Below are positions 36,303 through 46,454 of a stretch of 64,000 nucleotides of DNA, piece after piece. How positions within the stretch are numbered: the first letter of the stretch is position 1; each line of letters begins with the position of its first letter. Below the pieces are notes generated by a model. It was not told the origin of the DNA. It saw only the letters and a list, made by a program, of their open reading frames with translations, and did no database searches. Source of the stretch: Bacteroidota bacterium (GTDB taxonomy: Bacteria > Bacteroidota > Bacteroidia > Bacteroidales > F082); NCBI GenBank assembly GCA_014382445.1, contig JACNJS010000004.1, forward strand, positions 31,781 through 95,780, written 5' to 3'. The translations under genes and the position numbers were made by a program.

Positions 36303-39300
36303 TCAGGAAAACGCCTTTTTACCACTTACCTTTTCCCTTCCTGTTTCAAAAACATAATATACACATGGTATTACAACCAGCGTTAACAAGGTTGAGCTTA
36401 TTAACCCTGCAATTACAGCAATTGCCATAGGAGAGCGAAGTGCGGCGCTTTCGCCCATACCAATTGTGAGTGGTAACAGGGCCAGGATGGTTGTAATACT
36501 TGTCATAATAATAGGCCTAATGCGGTTTTCTCCGGCACTAATTATCGAATCGCGTATTGATTTACCAGTTTCCCGGAATTTGTTAATTGCATCAACAAGT
36601 ATAATTGAATCGTTAACAGCAATTCCGGCCAACATTATAATACCAATAAATGCCATTATACTTAGAGGCTTTCCCAGTATATAAAACGCCCATATGGCAC
36701 CAACTCCAGCCAGGGGTATGGTTAGCAATATGGTAAACGGATGAATTAATGATTCAAATTGCGATGCCATAACCATGTAAACCAAAATGATTGATAACAT
36801 CAATGCAAAACCTAAATTCGACATAGCTTCCTGACGCTTTTCTTCCTCGCCAATTATACTTATTTCGTAATCGGGAGGGTAATCTGTCTTTGCAATTTGT
36901 TCTTCTACTTTTTTTATTACAATATCAAAAGGAACCGACCTGTCGATATCAGCACTTATTTTACCTATCCTGTTTTGGTTTCGGCGGATAAGCTGCTTTG
37001 GTGATACAGATTCTTTAATACTTGCTACTTCATACAAAGGTATTTCTCCGTCATCAGTTTTAAGTGTAATTGAGTTGAACTCATACCTATTGATGTCAGG
37101 CATTTTTACGGTGATGTCCCTCATCTCTCCACTACTTTCATATTTTCCGGCTTTTTTACCCATGAGCATATCGGTAAGTTGTGAGCTGATATTTTCTGCG
37201 CTTAGGTTGTTAATTCCGGCCTTGTATCTGTCGATTATTATGTCGATTTCAGGAGCACCTTCTTCAATACTTGTTTTCGCATTAACAATAAGTGGCAGTC
37301 TGTTCAGGCTGTCTTTAATATCAAGAGATATCTTATTGATTTCCTTGAGGTCTTTACCCTTTACTTCAACTACTAACGGTGCAGTTTCGGCTCCCATTGT
37401 CGACATTAAAGCGGTTTCGTCGCGAACAATAGAAATTTCGGCATCAGGAATCAGTGTAATCATATCACTTGTAGCTTTGATGATATCCTCAGATTGTTTC
37501 AGAGCATTATTTGCTATATTAATTTTAATAACAGCGGTGTTTTCATTTTTAAAAACCGATTTATCAGAAGTGGTTGTTGCCTTGCCGATAGTAGAATATA
37601 TAGTTTCAATTTTATCAGAAAAGGCTTCATTTAACATCGTTTCTATTGCCTCAACAGTTTTTGACGTACTTTCAAGAGCAGTACCTTCTTTTAGTACTAT
37701 ATCAATGCTAAATTCGCCAGTGCCTCCTCTTGGAAGATATTCACTTCCCACATAAGGGAGTATTAATGCTGTAAGTGCCACAATTAAAGCAGCCACAATG
37801 ATTACGATAAACCTAAAGTTGAGAATATTAGACAGCACTCTGCCATACCAGCCTACCCTGACAGATTTAGTTATTTTGTTTGTCGATCTTTTTCCATAAG
37901 CAAAATTAAATAGCATGGGTATAACCAAAATGGCAACAAATAAAGAAGCCAGTAGAGAAAACGCTACTGTCCAGGCCTGATCTTTAAATAGCTCTCCGGA
38001 AGCTCCATGCAAATAAACAATTGGTAGAAACACAACGATAGTCGTTAATGTTGATGCCACTATAGCTCCCCCCACTTCCGCAGTTCCGTTGATGGCAGCT
38101 TCTTTTACCGACATCCCCGACTCCATATTTCTGAAAATATTCTCTACAACAACTATCGCATTATCTACCAGCATTCCGGCCCCAAGGGCTAATCCGCCGA
38201 GTGTCATTATGTTAAGGCTTAACCCGTTAAAATACATTAGGTTAAATGTTGCTATAACAGATACAGGAATTACGAAACTGATAATAGCTGTTACTTTTAT
38301 TCGTCGCAGGAAAATATATAGAATAAAAACGGCCATTAAAGCACCCAAAATTGCAGTTTCTTCAACCTCATCTATTGCTATACTGATAAATTGTCCCTGA
38401 TTTTGAATTACTTCGAATTTATACCCGGGCAGTGCCTTTTTAATTGTCTCCAACGATGTTAGAAGATTGTCAGCGGCTTGTACCGTGTTATAACCCGTTT
38501 CCTTAAATACCGATAGCCCGATACAGCGTTGCCCGTTTATACGAACAATGTTTGTTGGGTTTTTATTTGTGAAACTAACACTTGCTACATCTTTAAGAAA
38601 TACAGGTATTCTTTCATTAATATTATCAATGGCTGATGCCGAATTGTTTTGATTAGTATTTGATTGCAGGTAAGCAACAACAACATCATTAAGTTCATCT
38701 ATATTATCAATAAGCGAAACGCCTTTAATGATATATTTCTTTCCCATTTCGACAATGGTACCCCCTGAGACGTTCCTGTTTAAATTTTGTATCTGTTGAA
38801 CAATCTGCCCAGCAGTTATTCCATATGCATCCAGAAGATATTTGTTTGTTTCGATCAGAACTTCTTTTTCCTCTGTGCCGCTTAAAACAACATCAGCAAT
38901 TCCATCTAATCTAATAAGCTCGTTGCGTATATAGTTTTCACCCACCAGCCTAAGCTCATCCATATCTGTTATTTCGGGGTTAATCATCCCGATAATCATT
39001 ATTGGAGTGGCGTTTGGATTGTGCTGACTTATTGTAAACTCATCAATATCTGAATTCTGACTATAGGCTGTAAGGGCTTTTTGCAAATCCAGAAAAGCCT
39101 CATCCATATCATTACCCCATTCGTATTCAACAGTTACCTGAGCCGATCCAACCATACACACAGAGCTAACCTGCTTAACACCTTTTTGCCTGATACTTTG
39201 CGCTTCAATATCTTCAATATATTGTTTTTCAATTTCTTCGGGAGGTTTTTCGCCGGCAGTAATTTCGATAAAAATACGCGGGGCATTCAAATCGGGTAAC

Positions 39301-39410
39301 AGGTCAACCCCAAGCCTGCTAAAGGAGATATATCCCAGCAGGATAATCGCAACTACCATCATCGAAACGGTTACAGGATAGTTTACCGAAAACTGAGTAA
39401 GTTTTTTCAT
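36303..39410 (-). CDS. RND efflux permease (HAE type)
   Basis: The protein has 1035 residues with normal RND layout. N-terminus KLTQFSVNYPVTVSMMVVAI, LGVDLLPDLNAPRIFIEI, and the TM4 relay GGLALGAGMLVDNAIVVVEN with a single Asp followed by Asn, the same pattern as in the fusion gene downstream. The two permeases may form mixed trimers as MdtB/MdtC do. It belongs to the TolC-adaptor-RND part of the operon; the gap to the adaptor gene (78 bp) holds a short repeat. Substrate unknown; likely hydrophobic or amphipathic molecules. Confidence 0.93.
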   Translation of the reverse strand: MKKLTQFSVNYPVTVSMMVVAIILLGYISFSRLGVDLLPDLNAPRIFIEITAGEKPPEEIEKQYIEDIEAQSIRQKGVKQVSSVCMVGSAQVTVEYEWGNDMDEAFLDLQKALTAYSQNSDIDEFTISQHNPNATPIMIIGMINPEITDMDELRLVGENYIRNELIRLDGIADVVLSGTEEKEVLIETNKYLLDAYGITAGQIVQQIQNLNRNVSGGTIVEMGKKYIIKGVSLIDNIDELNDVVVAYLQSNTNQNNSASAIDNINERIPVFLKDVASVSFTNKNPTNIVRINGQRCIGLSVFKETGYNTVQAADNLLTSLETIKKALPGYKFEVIQNQGQFISIAIDEVEETAILGALMAVFILYIFLRRIKVTAIISFVIPVSVIATFNLMYFNGLSLNIMTLGGLALGAGMLVDNAIVVVENIFRNMESGMSVKEAAINGTAEVGGAIVASTLTTIVVFLPIVYLHGASGELFKDQAWTVAFSLLASLFVAILVIPMLFNFAYGKRSTNKITKSVRVGWYGRVLSNILNFRFIVIIVAALIVALTALILPYVGSEYLPRGGTGEFSIDIVLKEGTALESTSKTVEAIETMLNEAFSDKIETIYSTIGKATTTSDKSVFKNENTAVIKINIANNALKQSEDIIKATSDMITLIPDAEISIVRDETALMSTMGAETAPLVVEVKGKDLKEINKISLDIKDSLNRLPLIVNAKTSIEEGAPEIDIIIDRYKAGINNLSAENISSQLTDMLMGKKAGKYESSGEMRDITVKMPDINRYEFNSITLKTDDGEIPLYEVASIKESVSPKQLIRRNQNRIGKISADIDRSVPFDIVIKKVEEQIAKTDYPPDYEISIIGEEEKRQEAMSNLGFALMLSIILVYMVMASQFESLIHPFTILLTIPLAGVGAIWAFYILGKPLSIMAFIGIIMLAGIAVNDSIILVDAINKFRETGKSIRDSIISAGENRIRPIIMTSITTILALLPLTIGMGESAALRSPMAIAVIAGLISSTLLTLVVIPCVYYVFETGREKVSGKKAFS

Positions 39411-39423
39411 GAAAAATTGGAAT

Positions 39424-39487
39424 TATATGTTGTGGGTGTTGTCAATGTTATCGTTGTTGTCATGGTTGTCATTAATAGTCAATGATT
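39424..39487. repeat. TTGTCAT-rich intergenic repeat
   Basis: The gap between the adaptor and the RND gene holds repeated TTGTCA(A/T) words (GTTGTCAATGTTATCG, GTTGTCATGGTTGTCATT). The same words occur inverted at 47027-47060, so this is a dispersed repeat flanking both ends of the operon core. Confidence 0.5.
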
Positions 39488-39488
39488 G

Positions 39489-40538
39489 TCATTTCACCAC
39501 CTTTACTTTTGACCGATCACGCAATGTTTCAAAGCCTTTTGTAACAAGTTTTTCTTTGAGATCAAGTCCTGAAACAACCTCCACATATTCTGGGTTTTCC
39601 AGCCCGAATGTTATAATACGTTCCTGTGCCAGTCCTTTATCAATCACAAACACTGTATGCCCACGTTGTTTTGATAATATGATGTTTTTAGGAATTACAA
39701 TAATACTGTCTTTTGAGGCAACAATAATTTCACCTTTTGCAAACATTCCCGGTCGTAATAATAACTCAGAGTTGTTAACGCTTACAACTGCTTTAAATGA
39801 TCGCGATTGTGGATCAATAGCCGGGGACAGCTGAGCAATTATCCCCGAAAGGGTATCATCAGGAATTGTATAATTCATTATCCTTACCCTTTGCCCAACC
39901 TCAACAATGTCAATATTTTTCACGGCAAGGTTTAAATCCATGAGCAAACTACTATAATCCATTAGCTTAACCATGGTGGTTCCGGCATCTATTTTTGTTC
40001 TTGAAGTTGTATATGGCAACTCGACAATAATACCCGAAAATGGAGCAGCTATTTTCATCTTGTGTAATTTGATGAGAGCATCTTCATAGGCATACGTGGA
40101 GTTAATATATTCAATCTCTGAATTTTTAAGTTCGCTTAAAGTAACGCCGCCCTTTTCATACAGCGATTGTTGTTTATCAAATATTTGTTTCGAAATTTCG
40201 AGCTGCAGCTCGAAAGATGAAATTTTAACGCTGTTTTCATATTCATCATCTTCAATTTGAATGATCGCCGTGCCGGCTTTAACATAATCGCCTAAGACAA
40301 ATGGTTTACCTGCTGCCGGATTTTTTAGCAGCTTGTATTTTCCGCTTATCTCCGATTTAAGTGTGACTTCCTTCATCGGATTTACTGTACCGGTTGTTGA
40401 AATGTACTCTTCAAGAGAGCCGGGTATTAGTTCCATTACCGACACAGGCACCGAAATATCTCTATTCAAATCCTTACTTTCATCATCACATGATGCAAGC
40501 ATAATGGTTATTAGCACTATAATTGTTATTTGTTTCAT
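39489..40538 (-). CDS. RND periplasmic adaptor lipoprotein (HlyD/AcrA type)
   Basis: The protein has 349 residues with a lipobox (TIMLASCDDES; Cys16). Adaptor pieces: the barrel-sandwich start TTGTVNPMKEVTLKSEISG, a helical hairpin near residues 100-150 (LQLEISKQIFDKQQSLYEKG), the second lipoyl half KIAAPFSGIIVELP, and the beta-barrel LSPAIDPQSRSFKAVVSV. It links an RND pump to the TolC channel whose gene lies 11 bp upstream. Only one adaptor serves both RND proteins of this operon. Confidence 0.92.
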   Translation of the reverse strand: MKQITIIVLITIMLASCDDESKDLNRDISVPVSVMELIPGSLEEYISTTGTVNPMKEVTLKSEISGKYKLLKNPAAGKPFVLGDYVKAGTAIIQIEDDEYENSVKISSFELQLEISKQIFDKQQSLYEKGGVTLSELKNSEIEYINSTYAYEDALIKLHKMKIAAPFSGIIVELPYTTSRTKIDAGTTMVKLMDYSSLLMDLNLAVKNIDIVEVGQRVRIMNYTIPDDTLSGIIAQLSPAIDPQSRSFKAVVSVNNSELLLRPGMFAKGEIIVASKDSIIVIPKNIILSKQRGHTVFVIDKGLAQERIITFGLENPEYVEVVSGLDLKEKLVTKGFETLRDRSKVKVVK

Positions 40539-40549
40539 ATGAGTATGTT

Positions 40550-42037
40550 TTAATTTTCGGTTGATAAATTTCCCTGAAGTTCTTGTGGAATAAAAGATAT
40601 GTTTTTCTCAAAATCCCACAGCGACTGAACCTTCATGTTTATTATTTCGAGTTTATAATTTATAAGAGCATTTACAAGGCGGGTTTTCTTATCCGATAAT
40701 TGGTTTTGAAATCGTTGAAGGTCGATGCTTGTAAGGTCGCCATTTTGATATCTTTCAAGGTTAATTTCGTATGTTAGTTGTGCGTTTTTCTCATTTTGCC
40801 GTGCGATTTCAATTTGATAGACAAGATTTTGCAGGTTGCGGTATGTTTTTCTAATATTAATAATGATGTTGTTTTTTTGATCCTCAAGGTCAATATGTTT
40901 GGATTGGATGTCGATTTCTGCAGCTTTTATTCTTGCTTGTCTTTGTCCCCAATCGAACAAAGGAATTGAAAAAGTAATTCCTACAGAAGGGCTGTTTGTG
41001 GGTTTATCATAAATATCGGCAAAATACTCATTATTACCCATAACCCCAACCGACAGACTTATGTCGCCCCGAAACTCATTTTCGGAGGAAGTTTCGGTAA
41101 GATTAAATTCCGACATTTTCAGGTCGATATTTCTTTGTGTTAACTCCAGCCTTTGATTAAGGCCGTTTTCGATTGCTTTTTCAGGGTTTACATAAATAAG
41201 CTTGAAATCAATATCCGACTCAACCTGAATATCATCAAAAAGTGACATGCCAATTAGTAGCTTAAACTGGTCGCTGGCATTTTCTAAATCAACCCTGTTG
41301 TTATCAACATTCGATTCGCTTGTGGCATAATTAAGCTCAGCCTGTAACAATTCTTCTTTTGCCGACAAACCTGCCTCAACCTTGCTTTTAATAATTTCGA
41401 GGCTTACCTTTTGGTTAGCAAACTCCTCTTCGGCAATTTGAACCGCCGTTTGTTTTTGGTAAACAGCGTAAAAAGCCTGGTTAACCTGATACTCCATATT
41501 TAACATTTCAATTGCATAAGCCATGGTTGCTGTTTCCAGATTTAGTTTTATCCTGTCGAGGTTGAGTTTTAGCCTGTTATATGTAAAAACCGGCTGGTCG
41601 TATTGCAGATAAAAGTAGTTGTTAAATCCCATGTCGGTATAAGTTGTGTTGTTGGCTTCCGAAAAGTTATCCTGATACCCAAAATCGTTTCTAATGGTTA
41701 ACAAACCATCGGTAAGTTTAATAGGTTGAGAGACGACAAAACTGGCTGCTGCACCTTTATTTTCAGATGTATACCATTCGGAAAACCGCTCATCGTATCG
41801 TTGCTCCCGCGAATAACTTACCGGAGTAACATCAAGGAAAAATCGCGACTTCAGCGAGGCTAATTGTGCCTTCAAATACTCCTTGTTTTTTTCCATGTTT
41901 AACCTCGACTTTTGAATGGCAGGGCTGTTTAGGCCTGCTATTTCCATAGATTCATCCAGCGTTAATGTTCTCTGAGAAAACATGTATCCCTGGCTTAAAA
42001 ACAGGCACGTTAATATTAATGGTTTCACAATTTTCAT
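40550..42037 (-). CDS. TolC-family outer-membrane channel
   Basis: The protein has 495 residues with a signal peptide (about residues 1-21, ending YMFSQ). OEP repeats are visible: LTLDESMEIAGLNSPAIQKS, VEAGLSAKEELLQAELNYA, and the mirrored YQNGDLTSIDLQRFQNQL; VGITFSIPLFDWGQRQARI marks the second strand pair. It forms the outer-membrane duct for the operon's exporters. It sits between the ABC permease fusion gene and the adaptor gene. Confidence 0.92.
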   Translation of the reverse strand: MKIVKPLILTCLFLSQGYMFSQRTLTLDESMEIAGLNSPAIQKSRLNMEKNKEYLKAQLASLKSRFFLDVTPVSYSREQRYDERFSEWYTSENKGAAASFVVSQPIKLTDGLLTIRNDFGYQDNFSEANNTTYTDMGFNNYFYLQYDQPVFTYNRLKLNLDRIKLNLETATMAYAIEMLNMEYQVNQAFYAVYQKQTAVQIAEEEFANQKVSLEIIKSKVEAGLSAKEELLQAELNYATSESNVDNNRVDLENASDQFKLLIGMSLFDDIQVESDIDFKLIYVNPEKAIENGLNQRLELTQRNIDLKMSEFNLTETSSENEFRGDISLSVGVMGNNEYFADIYDKPTNSPSVGITFSIPLFDWGQRQARIKAAEIDIQSKHIDLEDQKNNIIINIRKTYRNLQNLVYQIEIARQNEKNAQLTYEINLERYQNGDLTSIDLQRFQNQLSDKKTRLVNALINYKLEIINMKVQSLWDFEKNISFIPQELQGNLSTEN

Positions 42038-42069
42038 TTGTTATTTTTTTGATGTTACAATCATTCATC

Positions 42070-45000
42070 TTATTTATTTTCCACCCATTTAACAGCATCG
42101 GCAAAAACCATTGTCCCAACCGACTTATTACTTAATTCAACCATAGCCGTTGCAGGTGTTATAAAATACGTTCCAAGATAATTCCACCCATTTTCCAGAT
42201 CGCCATCGGTCAAATGTATTTTTTCAAAACCACCCTCATGGTATACCCTGAAATTGTAATCGGCTTTTTTTGTCTCACGCCTTCTGTTAACATTTATTTT
42301 TTCGACATGGCAATATACATCATAATAAGCGTCATGTTTAATAGGGGCAGTCCAAATGGCTAATCGTTCATCATGGCCGCTACTAGTATACATAGCAGAG
42401 CGCACATATTTTCCGTAAAACCCCGACCTAAGCACCTGTTTCCATTCGGATGGCGGGTTCCAATACCTTATTCCAGAGTATCCATACCCAGGGTCCTTTT
42501 TTTCATCGATCAGCTCCTTTATATAACTTTTTTTGCTTTCCTGAAGGTAGTTAAACAAACTATCCTCATTATCCACAATTATTTCACCATCAACCAATAT
42601 GTTATCAAAAGGCTCACAATCTGTTAACCCATCAATCACCACAACTTTCTTTGTTTCGTTAAATGAACCAAAATCATAAATAAGGTTATTGGGAAGGTTA
42701 AGCGAAATGTGTGTGTATATGTTCATTCTTACTGGCTCTGTAGAAAAAACAAAACTTACTTCTTTTGCTGAACCGGCAGCAATAAATATCTTCTTTGAAA
42801 AATCAGGAGGGTCATCACTTTCATTGTTTTGTTTGTTTGGATCGTATAAATCAATGTTGATAGTTATAATACCATCGGTATTTTCAGGATTAGCGACTTT
42901 AAATTTAATTTGATATTTCGTGTGCTCATCAACCATAACCTTATAGGTTTCCATGTCCTTTAATATAAAACCGGGCAGGTTATGTTCATAATACCAATTG
43001 TTTACATTATTAATTACCGATTCGTTAAAGTTGCTAAGATTCAATGAGTCGAAGGTGGATAGGCTGAAAGATTTATGCTTGTTGGATATCACAAGACTGT
43101 TAAGAAGCGAATTAAATTTTTCATCACCATAACGGGCCTGCAATACTGAGAAGAAATAATCGCCTTTTGCAATAATTAAATCGTAAAGCGAAATGCTTTC
43201 TTCATCAACATCATCTTTATCATGTAATTTTGAAAGGTCAGAAAGTGGTGTTTCTTTTAACTCCAGGTTTATTTTCTCACTTTTGCTAAGATCGGTAAAA
43301 AACCACCTATATGAAGAAATTGGGTTGGCATACCGGTCTTTTAAATATGTTTGCATCGACAAATTAAGGGCAGGCCAATGTTCCGAGTCGAGCGAAGTAA
43401 CGAAAGTAACATAATTGGGAAACAGCGACAGGGTGTTTCTGTCCATCCCATCAAACATGAACCTTTCGCTATATGGTGCCATAAAATTGCCTCTCACAAA
43501 ACGCTTAAATATTCGTGATTGCAGTTCACCCGGAGAAACTTCTTCTTTGTTTCTTTTCATACTCCTTTCAGTTCTTTTCTCGCGTTTTTTGAAATCGGTT
43601 TCTTCCAGTACAACACCTTTTTCGGTGTAGAATGTAATTTCCGGCTGAACCGCATCACTTGATAACGACCATAAATGTTTATTTAGTGCAAACTGAATAG
43701 GCACTTCTGCAAGCGAAAAGCGTTTAAAAGGATATTCAAAACCTATTTGAGTTTCATATTCGTTTTTCAATTCACGGATAATGCCAGGAAGGCTGTCGCT
43801 GATATCGGTAAAATATTCAGTATAATAGTCATTTCCGTCAATAGTAAACAGGGTGTAATCGATCGAATCAACACAAACGGAGTAATTAATATAATCACCA
43901 ATAAGCAAACTTATTTGCGGCAATGGCATGTCAGCAGAAAACTGAAAAACACCCGGCTTGGGTCGTGTAATCGAACCTTGTGAAATAGCATATAAATTTG
44001 AGTCGGTAGTAACCGTAAGCGAGTAATTTGTAAACCCGGGAGTATGGCTTGTAGGGTTTTCTGATGAGAATCCAACTCCTGCTAAAGGATACCACAGCGC
44101 CTCACGGGTAAGTAGTACAAATTCGTTAGTGAGATATGCATATCGCTTTCTAATCCTGAATATCTCAAAAGAGAAATTATCAGAATAATTATTTAGGCTT
44201 TGATCGAGAAAGCAGGTGTTTTCATCAATGGTTCCGGAGTAATTTAAGGTTAGCTGTTTTGTTTCTTCGGGCTTTATTCCACCGGGTATAACAATTTTAA
44301 GAATCTGCATTTCCCTAAATAAGGGCACATCACTGTTATTAATTTTTGAAACATTAACGTTAAGTGATGGGTTAAGGCTAAAGATTAGCGTGTCGATGTT
44401 TTGATCGTGATTATTTGTTATTACGAGTTGGGCTTCTGCTTCTATTTGTTTGCCAGAGTGTAACAGATTTATTTTGCACGAATCAATACTTGCCTCCGGA
44501 TAGTTAAAGTATTTGTTGTTTAAACTTATGAGCTCATTTTTAAAATTAATAATGTCATTTTTGTTATCAATATATTTGTAACCAGTAGTAAATCCGGCAA
44601 TTAGAAACACAAATGAAAGATAAATCGGAAATGAAGTAAATTTTTTTGATTGCGGCAGCCGGTCAAGTTTTATTATTGTGAAAATAATAAGAGCAAGCCC
44701 CAACAATAAGTATATACCCCGATGGATTAAAATTTCATTAAAATTACCAAAACCGCCAATTGTTGAATTCATCATTGGCACCTGGTAAGCAATAAAGTCA
44801 AATAAATGATAAAATTTTGTGTTCAGATAAAATACCGAAACGGCTATATAACCCAATAGTAGTATAAAAGTTACGGCCTGGTTTTTAGTTATTATCATCA
44901 GAAAAAATGATAGGCCAAGAATGTAAACTAATGTTGGAATACTAATAAGAAGAGGGTAGTACAAATACTCAAAAACTCCCGGCGAAGCATCACTGCTTAA

Positions 45001-45402
45001 AAACGACGAGCCAACTCCTATAAGTAGGATTATAATATTTAAGAAAAGAAATACGGATAAAATTCCAATAGCTTTACCAAGTATATATTCGGCGTTTGTC
45101 ATCGAGCGAGCGTAAATAACTTCAACGGTGTCGTTTTTTCTATCTTGTTTTAAAAACTCAGAAGCAAGAAAAACAGCAACAATGGCCTGGCCAAGGTTTA
45201 GAATAAGAAGGTTTGTATAAGGTAATGCAGCTGGTAAAGCTCTGTAAATAAATGGTGCTCCGGATTCTACAATGTTTGCAACAATATTAAAGATACCTAT
45301 GAATAAAATTGACAGGCCTGCAAAGATTCTAAAAAACCAACCCCGCAGTAAGGTGCGCATCTCATAAATAGCAACTGTGAGTAATTTATGAATTGATATC
45401 AT
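42070..45402 (-). CDS. ABC-2 permease fused to M1 peptidase-like and golvesin-like domains
   Basis: The protein has 1110 residues. Residues 1-275 are an ABC-2 permease with about six TMs, including FLASEFLKQDRKNDTVEVIYARSM and a final TM near 260-275. The rest should lie outside the cytoplasm. Residues about 290-850 resemble the beta-sandwich and catalytic regions of M1 aminopeptidases as in known ABC permease/M1 fusions (REALWYPLAG, EVPIQFALNKHLWSLSSD, VQPEITFYTEKGV), but no HExxH occurs anywhere, so no zinc peptidase activity is expected. Residues about 970-1110 look like a golvesin-type beta domain (GFYGKYVRSAMYTSS, ENGWNYLGTYF, MVFADAVKWVE). The start overlaps the ATPase gene by 17 bp, making an ABC pair. 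Confidence 0.85.
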   Translation of the reverse strand: MISIHKLLTVAIYEMRTLLRGWFFRIFAGLSILFIGIFNIVANIVESGAPFIYRALPAALPYTNLLILNLGQAIVAVFLASEFLKQDRKNDTVEVIYARSMTNAEYILGKAIGILSVFLFLNIIILLIGVGSSFLSSDASPGVFEYLYYPLLISIPTLVYILGLSFFLMIITKNQAVTFILLLGYIAVSVFYLNTKFYHLFDFIAYQVPMMNSTIGGFGNFNEILIHRGIYLLLGLALIIFTIIKLDRLPQSKKFTSFPIYLSFVFLIAGFTTGYKYIDNKNDIINFKNELISLNNKYFNYPEASIDSCKINLLHSGKQIEAEAQLVITNNHDQNIDTLIFSLNPSLNVNVSKINNSDVPLFREMQILKIVIPGGIKPEETKQLTLNYSGTIDENTCFLDQSLNNYSDNFSFEIFRIRKRYAYLTNEFVLLTREALWYPLAGVGFSSENPTSHTPGFTNYSLTVTTDSNLYAISQGSITRPKPGVFQFSADMPLPQISLLIGDYINYSVCVDSIDYTLFTIDGNDYYTEYFTDISDSLPGIIRELKNEYETQIGFEYPFKRFSLAEVPIQFALNKHLWSLSSDAVQPEITFYTEKGVVLEETDFKKREKRTERSMKRNKEEVSPGELQSRIFKRFVRGNFMAPYSERFMFDGMDRNTLSLFPNYVTFVTSLDSEHWPALNLSMQTYLKDRYANPISSYRWFFTDLSKSEKINLELKETPLSDLSKLHDKDDVDEESISLYDLIIAKGDYFFSVLQARYGDEKFNSLLNSLVISNKHKSFSLSTFDSLNLSNFNESVINNVNNWYYEHNLPGFILKDMETYKVMVDEHTKYQIKFKVANPENTDGIITINIDLYDPNKQNNESDDPPDFSKKIFIAAGSAKEVSFVFSTEPVRMNIYTHISLNLPNNLIYDFGSFNETKKVVVIDGLTDCEPFDNILVDGEIIVDNEDSLFNYLQESKKSYIKELIDEKKDPGYGYSGIRYWNPPSEWKQVLRSGFYGKYVRSAMYTSSGHDERLAIWTAPIKHDAYYDVYCHVEKINVNRRRETKKADYNFRVYHEGGFEKIHLTDGDLENGWNYLGTYFITPATAMVELSNKSVGTMVFADAVKWVENK

Positions 45403-46291
45403 TGGTCAGATTATTATTACTTAAATATTCCATAAAATACACATATGCATGTTCGAGAGTAGGCTCAATTTCCACGGCATTCATATCTCCAATGCTATCT
45501 GCAACAAATTGAACATCCCACCCATCATTAGTTGGAATTGTAGAGATAACGGGATAACTATTTTTAAGTATATCATAATCAGTACCTGATGTACTAATTT
45601 GCCAAACATGCCCTACCGCTTTCTCAATCAGTTTTTCCGGGGAACCGTTAAAACTTAGTTTGCCGTTATCTAACAAAGCCACACCCTGACAAATGCTTGA
45701 TATATCGCCAACAATATGAGTTGAAAGAATAATTATTGCATCATGCCTGCTTATATCCGACAGGATATTTCTAAATCTGATACGTTCTTCCGGATCGAGG
45801 CCGGTTGTTGGTTCGTCAACAACAAGAATTTTTGGGTCACCAATTAGCGCCTGAGCGATTCCGAGACGGCGTTTCATGCCTCCGGAAAGTTTGTCGGCAT
45901 TACGTTCGCGCACATCAAAAAGACCTACCTTTTCGAGCCACATGTCAACTTTTTGGAGTCGTTCCTTTTTGTTTTTAATTCCCGAAAGTCTTGCCGCGTA
46001 ATCTAAAAATTCCCATGTGCGCAGCTTTGTAAAAAACCTAAAATCCTGAGGCAGGTAACCAAGCATTTCCCTGATTTCAGCTCTGTTTTTTGAAAAATCC
46101 TTACCATTTAAAAACACACGACCAGTGGTGGGCTTCATTAGGGTCACCAATATTCGCATTAAGGTTGATTTTCCGGCACCGTTAGGACCGAGCAAACCAA
46201 ACATACCACTTCCTATCTCAAGGCTTATGTCGCTTAAAGCATGTCGGCCGTTATCATATACTTTACTTAACCTTTGTATAGATATGTTCAT
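45386..46291 (-). CDS. ABC transporter ATP-binding protein
   Basis: The protein has 301 residues. Walker A GLLGPNGAGKSTLMRI near residue 38, Q-loop YLPQDFRFF, signature LSGGMKRRLGIAQA, Walker B ILVVDEPTTGLDPEERIRF and H-loop STHIVGD are intact. It is a close relative of the ATPase domain at the end of the RND-ABC fusion in the same operon: GMFGLLGPNGAGKSTLMRI is shared exactly, as are similar C-terminal tails (LEHAYVYFMEYL here and LEDAYLYLLKKN there), so one probably arose by duplication of the other. It is the first gene of the operon. No clear -7 box is seen in the 160 bp upstream. Confidence 0.93.
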   Translation of the reverse strand: MNISIQRLSKVYDNGRHALSDISLEIGSGMFGLLGPNGAGKSTLMRILVTLMKPTTGRVFLNGKDFSKNRAEIREMLGYLPQDFRFFTKLRTWEFLDYAARLSGIKNKKERLQKVDMWLEKVGLFDVRERNADKLSGGMKRRLGIAQALIGDPKILVVDEPTTGLDPEERIRFRNILSDISRHDAIIILSTHIVGDISSICQGVALLDNGKLSFNGSPEKLIEKAVGHVWQISTSGTDYDILKNSYPVISTIPTNDGWDVQFVADSIGDMNAVEIEPTLEHAYVYFMEYLSNNNLTNDINS

Positions 46292-46454
46292 ACGGCAGTA
46301 ATGCTGGTTTTAAAAAGATGGTTAAATTAGAACTTATTTTTTAGTTATTTGATATTGGGTGTGAAAAATGTTTTTATTTGTGATTGAGATTGGTAGTCAT
46401 TAATCTTAGTGGCTGTCTCCTTATTCCTGACTCTTTGTTCTTTTTTCTTGGTAT

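Noticed and set aside
33125-38400. Several plus-strand frames of 60-226 codons opposite the RND genes
   Set aside because: They are antisense shadows of long conserved coding regions.
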